Source: Patescibacteria group bacterium UBA5124 (lineage in GTDB: Bacteria > Patescibacteriota > Gracilibacteria > Absconditabacterales > Absconditicoccaceae). From it: a stretch of 12,549 nucleotides of DNA. Location of the stretch: contig DHYS01000011.1 of NCBI GenBank assembly GCA_002414185.1, positions 21,803-34,351 of the forward strand, read 5' to 3'. Position 1 is the first letter of the stretch, and every line of letters begins with the position of its first letter. The position numbers and the translations under genes are program-made. Positions 7,271 through 12,549 of this stretch are shown piece by piece. The notes under the pieces were generated by a model. That model was given only the letters and a program-made list of their open reading frames with translations. It made no database searches and was not told the origin of the DNA.

Positions 7271-8149
7271 ATGAATCACGCTACAAAAAAGGCTATTAAT
7301 CTAGGAGATTCTAAGATTATTCTTATCGTTGTATTAGCTATAAATCTTCTCTTATCTCTTTATGTTGCATTCTTCAAAAAAGATGCTATCTGGTTAGAAA
7401 CACTTAAGACTGGAGGTAAAGGAAACTTCCAACTTGTTCAAGATCTATACAACAACGAAAACTACAAGAATCAACAAACACAAACAATAAATCAAGTTCT
7501 TTCTCAAATGGGAGGATCTCAAGACAATACTCAAGCTGCTGCTGAAGATACTCAAGCTGCTGCTGAAGATACAACTGCTACTCAAACATTAGATAAAGCT
7601 AAAATTGACTCTATATTGAGTACAGCATACTATCAAGGAGACAAAAATGCTAAAATTATTCTTATTGAATATTCAGATCTTATCTGTCCTTTCTGTAAAA
7701 GACATTACAACAACCAAACATTAGAAACAGTTGTTGCTAATCATCCTAAAGATGTTGCTCTTGCATTCAAAAATATGCCTTTAGTTCAACTTCATCCTAC
7801 TGCTCCATTAGGTGCTGAAGGAGTTGCTTGTGCAAACAAAGTTGGAGGTGCTAAAAAAGCTTTTGCTTTCCTATCTAAGGGATTCCAAGCTCAAAACTTT
7901 ACTACTGATAGCGTTATTGCTATTGGAAAAGAAATCGGACTTACTTCATCAGCATTTGTTAACTGTGTAAAAAATGGTGAAACTAAAGCTGAAGTAGACG
8001 CTAGTATCCAAGAAGGAAACAGCGTATTCGGTATCAATGGTACACCAGGAAATGTAGTTCTCAATAGAGAAACAGGAAAATACATTGTAATCGCTGGAGC
8101 ATATCCAGTTGATGAATTTGAAAAAGCTGTTGCTACATTATCTAAATAA
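7271..8149 (+). CDS. Membrane-anchored DsbA-like thiol-disulfide oxidoreductase, cassette gene 3
   Basis: The 292-aa protein has a short cytoplasmic start, one TM helix (about 15-34) and the shared module WLETLKTGGKGNF...DLYNNENYKNQQ. A low-complexity linker follows (TQAAAED twice), then a thioredoxin-fold domain of about 165 residues. The active site is CPFC (residues 139-142) after IILIEYSDLI. The cis-proline loop is FGINGTPGNVVLN, and two further Cys occur (GVACANKV, FVNCVKNGE), the usual layout of DsbA-family Thioredoxin_4 proteins. It likely oxidises or reduces disulfides in exported proteins outside the cytoplasmic membrane. ATG at 7271 is chosen over the upstream TTG at 7265. None of its roughly 20 glycines uses UGA, which contrasts with most genes here and may reflect high expression. 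It ends 17 nt before a bidirectional terminator. Confidence 0.88.
   Translation: MNHATKKAINLGDSKIILIVVLAINLLLSLYVAFFKKDAIWLETLKTGGKGNFQLVQDLYNNENYKNQQTQTINQVLSQMGGSQDNTQAAAEDTQAAAEDTTATQTLDKAKIDSILSTAYYQGDKNAKIILIEYSDLICPFCKRHYNNQTLETVVANHPKDVALAFKNMPLVQLHPTAPLGAEGVACANKVGGAKKAFAFLSKGFQAQNFTTDSVIAIGKEIGLTSSAFVNCVKNGETKAEVDASIQEGNSVFGINGTPGNVVLNRETGKYIVIAGAYPVDEFEKAVATLSK
7529..7570 (+). repeat. Perfect 21-bp tandem repeat (two copies) in linker
   Basis: Two identical 21-bp units (7529-7549 and 7550-7570) encode TQAAAED twice between the juxtamembrane module and the thioredoxin domain. The in-frame repeat changes only linker length and could expand or contract by slippage. Confidence 0.9.
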
Positions 8150-8165
8150 GCCAAATAAAAACTCA

Positions 8166-8206
8166 TATAAAAAGAAAAACCGCAGAAGTGCGGTTTTTTC
8201 TTTTTA
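8166..8206. terminator. Bidirectional intrinsic terminator overlapping the rlmE stop
   Basis: The hairpin core ACCGCA-GAAG-TGCGGT is extended by long A-rich and T-rich arms (ATAAAAAGAAAA... / ...TTTTTTCTTTTTAT, one bulge). It terminates the DsbA-like cassette on the plus strand and rlmE on the minus strand; the TAA of rlmE (8204-8206) lies inside the T-rich arm. Confidence 0.9.
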
Positions 8207-8803
8207 TATCTTCACAATATATGTTTCTTTACTTTCAGCTCTGCAGGATTTAGGTTTAAATATTTTGATAGATTTTCCACCGTAAATAGTTTTGAGTTTT
8301 GCGACAAATTCTTGGAATCCTGGTCACATAAATATCTTGATCACAAACTTTCCATTTGGTTTGAGGAGGGTTTGATACATCCAGAGGGTTTGTTCGATAA
8401 GTTCTACTGATCTCATTGCGTCGAGATCTTTGATTCCTGTGGTATTTGGCGCCATATCTGACTGGATAAAATCAACTTTTTCTATCCCCTGCTCTGCCAA
8501 GAGTTCTTTCACCTTTTCTTGATCAGTAATATCTTGTTTGTAGGTTACTAGTCCTGGAAGATTGAGTTCTACCTGTTTAAGATCAAATCCTACCAACTTA
8601 AAATCTTTTACTTTATTTTTTTGTAATTGAGAAATAGTATACTGCAACCAACTTCCTGGGGCACATCAGATATCTATTACATATTTCGTAGTTTTATCAA
8701 TCACATGAAATTTGTCTTGTATTTCATCCAATTTGAAGGCACTACGTGCTTTAAATCAGACTTTTTTTGCTTGTTTAAAATAGAAATCATAAGGATTATA
8801 CAT
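8204..8803 (-). CDS. rlmE: 23S rRNA 2'-O-methyltransferase RlmE (FtsJ/RrmJ family)
   Basis: The 199-aa SAM-dependent enzyme methylates the ribose of a uridine in the 23S rRNA A-loop. The N-terminus has KARSAFKLDEIQDKF (catalytic Lys of the K-D-K-E tetrad). SAM motif I is YVIDIGCAPGSWLQY, motif IV is DFIQSDMAPNTTG (catalytic Asp), and GKFVIKIFMG gives the second Lys. The C-terminal FKPKSCRAESKETYIV is the family's KP..SR.ESxE.Y end with the catalytic Glu. Length matches the family (about 200). Three UGA Gly codons (8756-8758, 8666-8668 in motif I, 8324-8326) would break the gene under the standard code. The start is ATG at 8803, six nucleotides after the stop of the YgjP-like gene, so the pair is very likely one transcript. 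Confidence 0.93.
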
Positions 8804-8809
8804 AAGAAT

Positions 8810-9385
8810 TTATTTAATTACTAAATTTCTAAGTTCTTTTCTCAGGAGTTTATAGTTTGGGCAATAGCTTTCAACTAAATCTCGGAATTTTGTGCTATGA
8901 TTTTTGACTTTGAGGTGACAAGCCTCGTGAATAATAACATATTTTATGAGTTTAGTCGGAAGATGAATAAGATCCAGATTGAGATAAATATGTTGATTGT
9001 AAGTACAACTTCATCGTTTAGATTTTGTCTTTCTTATTTTCAAACCTCTATAATCAATACCTAGCTTTTTACTGTATTCATCAAGCATTGGGGTTACATA
9101 ATCAAAGAGTGTCTGCTTTAATATTGCTGGTAATTTTTTGATAGATGGAGCAATCTCCGATACAGGGATTTTTTCTCCAAATAACAACACCTCATCATGA
9201 GTTACCGTATCTATATGAGTTCTTGCTTGATAACGCTTGAGAAGCTTTTGTCCCTTTTCTACGAGCATATCTATAAATTTTTGGTCACCACGCAAACGAG
9301 AAGGGATAGTGATCTGAAGCACTCCTTCTTTATTGATTCTTGCATATCCATGCCTGATTGGTTTATATATTATTTCTGGTTGCAT
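8810..9385 (-). CDS. YgjP-type zinc metallopeptidase (DUF45, M48-like)
   Basis: The 191-aa protein has an N-terminal beta-rich half (GYARINKEGVLQITIPSRL, then VLLFGEKIPV), the family's Y..L...G..Y..L.IRK..S.RG segment and SCTYNQHIYLNLDLIHLPT. The zinc motif is KYVIIHEACHLKVKNHSTKF (HExxH plus a downstream His), followed by PNYKLLRKELR. The order matches YgjP/DUF45 proteins in full. They are predicted cytosolic metallopeptidases; the physiological substrate is not established. One UGA Gly (9011-9013) falls in the highly conserved S-K-R-G-S-C stretch. The start ATG at 9385 has no Shine-Dalgarno sequence and a TATAAT box only 7 nt upstream. It is the first gene of a two-gene unit with rlmE. Confidence 0.88.
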
Positions 9386-9392
9386 GGAATGA

Positions 9393-9398
9393 ATTATA
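9393..9398 (-). promoter_or_regulatory. -10 box (TATAAT) for the ygjP-like/rlmE unit
   Basis: A consensus TATAAT on the minus strand ends 7 nt before the ATG at 9385, so transcription should begin at or within a base or two of the start codon (leaderless). No good -35 box is seen at the usual distance. Confidence 0.5.
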
Positions 9399-9411
9399 GT
9401 GATTTACTTAG

Positions 9412-9433
9412 AAAAAAGTATCGAAATTTTTGC
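9412..9433 (+). repeat. 22-bp shared upstream element, copy 1
   Basis: The element contains GTATCGAAATTTTTGC preceded by six A. It is identical over 22 bp to 10587-10608. It ends 55 nt before the ATG of the kinase-like gene. It also lies 26 nt upstream of the divergent YgjP-like start, so it could act on either gene. In this copy TTTTTG and CAAAAA (six-nt loop) could form a short hairpin across its right edge. Confidence 0.85.
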
Positions 9434-9488
9434 GTTATCAAAAAAAACAAATAGAATTAAATGATTATTTTTTACAATTTATAATTAA

Positions 9489-10577
9489 ATGGAAAAATTA
9501 TTATATACTGAAAATAAAGATACTCACTCTCTAATACTAGATAATCTTAATAAAAATATTGAGAATACTTCTTTTTCTGAAACAGAAAGAATTACTACTA
9601 TTACTTGAGATGCACTTAAAAATAATCTATTAAAAGAAGATAATTCTATATTTAGTTCAATTAATACTGAATATATATTATCTCAAATAGATATCCTTGA
9701 AAAAAATAATGATTACTATTCACAATGATTCGCTGCAAAAATTTTTCTTGTAGAAGCTTTTGTTTCGTGAGAACAAAAAAAATTACTTATCATCAAAGAT
9801 TTATCCAATAAAAATGATAATTCTAATAAAAAAATCCTTAATGAATATTCCCAATATCTAGATTCTTATAAGCTTTTATGAAATCAATGAGATTCTCTAG
9901 TTCGTATACCAAAACCTCATTGAATTCTCAATGATCATCAATGAAATATGATTTTAATTTTGGATTTTATTCCATGAATGACTATATTTAGTTTTAAAAT
10001 ATCAATTATATTACCAATTCTTTACGATATTTTAATCAGAGATCTTTGAAATGATAAAGTTTTTGAATTATTATGATCAAAGGAAAAATATATAAACTTA
10101 AAAACTGATAAGGAAGTAAAATCAGCTTTATTAAAAACACTAGAGATATTCCGTTTTAATAATCGTGGAGATTTTTATGAACAATATTTAAATTTTTATG
10201 ATAAATCTTGTTCTTCAGATGCATATAAAGGAACCTGGTTAGAATCTCAAATGGCAAAAATATTTGATAATATGACTGAAGAATATAATCTAGGCATGAT
10301 AAAAAAAGAAAATATCCATAAAATCAAAACATCTCTTATATCAAATATTCTCCTACTAAACAAAAATAATATATACCACAACGATATGAACCAAAGAAAT
10401 GTTATTTTGTGAGAAAATGGCTATATCTATATTATAGATTTTGATAAATCTACAAATATACCTAAGAAATCAAATAACATGAGAGATATAAACTATATTC
10501 AAAAATACAATTGACAAGTTATAGACTGAGATTTTAAAGTAATAAATCTCTTTAATTCCCTTGAAAAGAAAAATTAA
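9489..10577 (+). CDS. Protein-kinase-fold (ePK/APH-like) phosphotransferase, unknown substrate
   Basis: The 362-aa protein has a catalytic loop IYHNDMNQRNVIL (His297, Asp299, Asn304) and a metal-binding IDFD (Asp317, with Asp in place of the DFG Gly), separated by the usual YIYI strand. Upstream, LLIIKDL supplies a likely ATP-binding Lys (Lys103) with Glu119 in the next helix. MILILDFIPGMTI looks like the hinge. The first 75 or so residues are polar and specific to this protein. The Asp-rich metal loop and HxDxxxxN pattern fit the APH/RIO/Kdo-kinase side of the superfamily better than classical Ser/Thr kinases; the substrate is unknown. UGA supplies about 13 of 17 glycines, among the highest use in the window. 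It is followed after 86 nt by the 582-aa gene, with a matching 22-bp element in front of each. No Shine-Dalgarno sequence. Confidence 0.75.
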
Positions 10578-10586
10578 TATTTTCCA

Positions 10587-10608
10587 AAAAAAGTATCGAA
10601 ATTTTTGC
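10587..10608 (+). repeat. 22-bp shared upstream element, copy 2
   Basis: Identical to 9412-9433 and also ends exactly 55 nt before an ATG (10664). It starts 9 nt after the kinase-like stop. Its right end forms the palindrome TTTTTGCAAAAA (10602-10613). It has no strong terminator stem, so an operator or activator site is more likely than a terminator. Confidence 0.85.
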
Positions 10609-10624
10609 AAAAAAATAGGTTTGG

Positions 10625-10642
10625 GAATATACTTGTATATTC
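10625..10642 (+). promoter_or_regulatory. Perfect 18-bp palindrome upstream of the 582-aa gene, operator-like
   Basis: GAATATAC-TT-GTATATTC is a perfect 8+2+8 dyad, 21 nt before the ATG at 10664. Its right half contains TATATT (10636-10641), a plausible -10 box, so a dimeric repressor bound here would block initiation. No equivalent dyad is seen in front of the kinase-like gene. Confidence 0.55.
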
Positions 10643-10663
10643 TTTTACTCTATTTTTTCCTCC

Positions 10664-12412
10664 ATGGAAAATATATTATCCAAACTCAAATATCAAACAG
10701 ATACTCCTGCCAACGCTCTAAAAGGTAATATCCATATGGATAATATCATATCTATGGGCTTTGCAAATTCACACGAAACCCATTTATGGATAGATAGCAT
10801 TATTAATGATACGTATTGCTTAGATCATATCTTATGACTCTCTGTACTTTTTGATGATGAAGAAAAAAAATCATTTTACGAAAAATTATCTCCCTCCAAA
10901 AAACTTGTTCGCGATATTTCTGAAGATGATATGAAAAAACTTCCAGAATTTTCATCATTAGTGGAAAAATATAGACAAGAACTTTTGAGAAAAAATTTGA
11001 TTAATCTCAAAGAACAAGAAAAAAAAGAAAGAGAAATACTTCTTTCTGATAAGCTAGCAGCTCTACCTGATTGATTACAAAAAGATAAACAATGAATCCA
11101 ATCTTTGGAGACTTCATTAGCAAATTTACAATCAAAATGATATCGCAAATCTGATTTTCTTTTAGATTTTCTAAAAAAACATCCAGATACAGAAAATGAT
11201 ATACAGCAAGTTTTATCCTTTATCTTACAAAGCTGTGAATCGAGCAAAATCAAGAAAGATTTTGAAAATTTTGAAAAAAATGGACAATCAGCTATTGCAT
11301 TTTGTAAAAAAGTAGGGAGAGATTATACTCGATGAGAAGCTTTTCAAAAAAAATTAAATGATAAAAAATTAAAATTTTCATCTCAAAAAACTAAACTCAA
11401 TCAAAAGGTTTTAGATAAAAAACCTGCTAAAGAAAATAAACAAGACCTTTCTCCTGCAGAACTAAACCTCTGCGAAAAACAAGCATTAGAGGAAATAAAA
11501 ACAACTATCTCCAAAAAAAATGACCTCTATACCAACAATGATGTAGAAAAAATGTTTACGATTCAATCATTTCTTAGACAGGAAATTGACCAGAATACAA
11601 CGGAAATATTTCCCAAAGAAAAATTTTTGGAAGGAGAAGTTTTGCATTTTGATGTAAGAAATAGTATATGATGATCCATGAAAAAAATAAATGATAAAAT
11701 TGAATTAGATAAAACATCATATTTGGATCTATCAAATCAATATAACAAAGCCAAAGATAATCTTATCAAGAAGAATGAAGAAGAATTAAAATCATTTATT
11801 TTTGATCGTTTAGTGGAATATATTGTAAGATATTATTTGAAATACAAAATCACAGAAGAAAAAGTTGCTGAAAAAAACACAAGCATCAAAAAAATATCAT
11901 TATTTAAAACAAATATATTGGATGATACGTATTGATGAGCCGATTATCTTCTTGCCTTAGAAACAAACAAAGAAATCCAGATAGGATATATCGATGCTTT
12001 TGTAGCTAATCTAGATGTCTCAGATATCAATGATATAGATAATAGTTCTTTGCCTGAAAGTAAAAAAAATGAAATAAAAGAAAAATTAAATAAAGCTAAA
12101 AGACCCAAAGAAGAATACTCTAGTGATGTTCAGCTCCTGGAATTGGAAGGGAAAATTACCGCTCCTATCAAAAAGAAGCAAAGAATAGTTTCTTATGTAA
12201 ACTCTCCTCTAGCATATGCAATCATGGCAGATGTTTTCAAGAATCCTGATTGCCTAAAAGATTTTTCTACGTATTTTAAAAATGCTATGAAGGAATGATG
12301 ATCAATCTTTCAACGTATAATCAATAGCAACGAAAGAAAAAAAATAAATCTGATTCAACATCATATTATTACTACCGCTAATAAAGATCTTTTTTCAACA
12401 TTATCTTCATAG
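10664..12412 (+). CDS. Large charged protein of unknown function, possible nuclease-like domain
   Basis: The 582-aa protein is soluble, with no signal peptide or TM helix. Residues to about 330 are highly charged and probably helical/coiled (runs such as LKEQEKKEREILL). The more ordered C-terminal third has FIFDRLVEYIVRYYLKY, then DDTYGGADYLLALETNKEIQIGYIDAF (about 420-446). The spacing of Asp427, Glu433/Lys436 and the strand ending IDAF recalls a PD-(D/E)XK-like core, but the motif is imperfect and this is inference only. About 11 of 18 glycines are UGA, and three Gly-Gly pairs are encoded as TGATGA (11669, 11933, 12296). It ends with TAG, the only non-TAA stop seen. Under the standard code it would appear as several unrelated small ORFs. 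It is downstream of the kinase-like gene, with which it shares the 22-bp element. Confidence 0.75.
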
Positions 12413-12420
12413 ATATTCTA

Positions 12421-12448
12421 TTGACATATAAATATAAATCATTATGTT
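12421..12448 (+). promoter_or_regulatory. Strong sigma70-type promoter with dyad at the -10 box
   Basis: A consensus TTGACA (12421-12426) and TATGTT (12443-12448) are separated by 16 nt. The predicted start is about 11 nt before ATG 12466. TATGTT is repeated inverted as AACATA (12455-12460) across a six-nt gap, giving a possible operator or a hairpin at the very 5' end of the transcript. Confidence 0.65.
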
Positions 12449-12465
12449 AGCAAAAACATAATAGT

Positions 12466-12549
12466 ATGAATACAAAACTTAAGGAATATCCTTTTGGAGA
12501 GAAGCCAGTGATTCCCCTTAAAGGAAAAGAAAAACGACTGGTAAATAAG
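12466..12549 (+). CDS. Start of an unidentified gene (3' truncated by window edge)
   Basis: The first 28 codons (MNTKLKEYPFGEKPVIPLKG, then KEKRLVNK) are open to the window end. The stretch is lysine-rich with no signal peptide or recognisable motif, and both glycines are GGA. The gene is supported mainly by the strong promoter at 12421-12448 and by the absence of any other start in frame. The preceding ATG at 12444 stops after five codons. The family cannot be assigned from this fragment. Confidence 0.5.
   Translation, partial: MNTKLKEYPFGEKPVIPLKGKEKRLVNK

Noticed and set aside
9480..9485. TATAAT immediately before the kinase-like ATG as its -10 box
   Set aside because: It is only 3 nt from the start codon, so transcription would begin inside the gene; probably a chance AT-rich match unless a later start is used.
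10876..11253. Minus-strand 125-aa ORF inside the 582-aa gene
   Set aside because: It is the antisense shadow of a Lys/Glu-rich coding stretch, giving a Ser/Phe/Leu-rich product with no motif; the plus-strand frame is open over 1.7 kb.
1..12549. CRISPR array, tRNA, rRNA or insertion sequence
   Set aside because: No regularly spaced repeats, no cloverleaf-like segments, and no transposase ORF or terminal inverted repeats were seen on either strand.

Overview
The window comes from a bacterium that reads UGA as glycine (translation table 25), so a member of Absconditabacteria (SR1) or Gracilibacteria. Twelve complete or partial genes only make sense this way. With UGA as stop, valS, gpmI, the glycosyltransferase, the Wzy-like protein, rlmE, the YgjP-like protease, the kinase-like gene and the 582-aa gene all fall into fragments. 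With UGA as Gly they become single full-length ORFs, and conserved glycines sit at UGA (RlmE motif I, the dCMP deaminase N-terminus, the GpmI core). I count about 50 in-frame UGA codons. Twelve complete genes have a visible stop: eleven use TAA and one TAG (the partial valS also ends in TAA). The DNA is AT-rich and tightly packed.

Layout, left to right. (1) The 3' end of valS (+) converges on a minus-strand pair, gpmI then comEB (dCMP deaminase), across a shared bidirectional terminator. (2) A family-2 glycosyltransferase (-) and a 435-aa O-antigen ligase/polymerase-like membrane protein (+) are divergently transcribed; together they suggest a surface polysaccharide locus. (3) A secreted 306-aa protein of unknown function (-) has a Bacteroidota-like signal peptide and no UGA codons, and may have been acquired horizontally. 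(4) Three tandem plus-strand genes encode membrane-anchored proteins sharing one TM plus juxtamembrane module; the last carries a DsbA-like thioredoxin domain with a CPFC active site. (5) A minus-strand pair follows: a YgjP-type zinc metallopeptidase, then RlmE (23S rRNA 2'-O-methyltransferase). (6) A plus-strand pair encodes a kinase-fold protein and a 582-aa charged protein of unknown function. Each start codon is preceded, at exactly 55 nt, by the same 22-bp element. (7) The first 28 codons of another gene lie behind a clear sigma70-type promoter at the right edge.

Housekeeping genes (valS, gpmI, comEB, rlmE, ygjP-like) alternate with accessory units. The two parts most likely to be undescribed are the three-gene DsbA-like membrane cassette and the kinase/582-aa pair with its shared upstream element. 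Start codons almost never have a Shine-Dalgarno sequence, and several have a -10-like box so close that leaderless transcription is likely. No rRNA, tRNA, CRISPR array or insertion sequence was seen. All assignments rest on reading the sequence; no database search was run.
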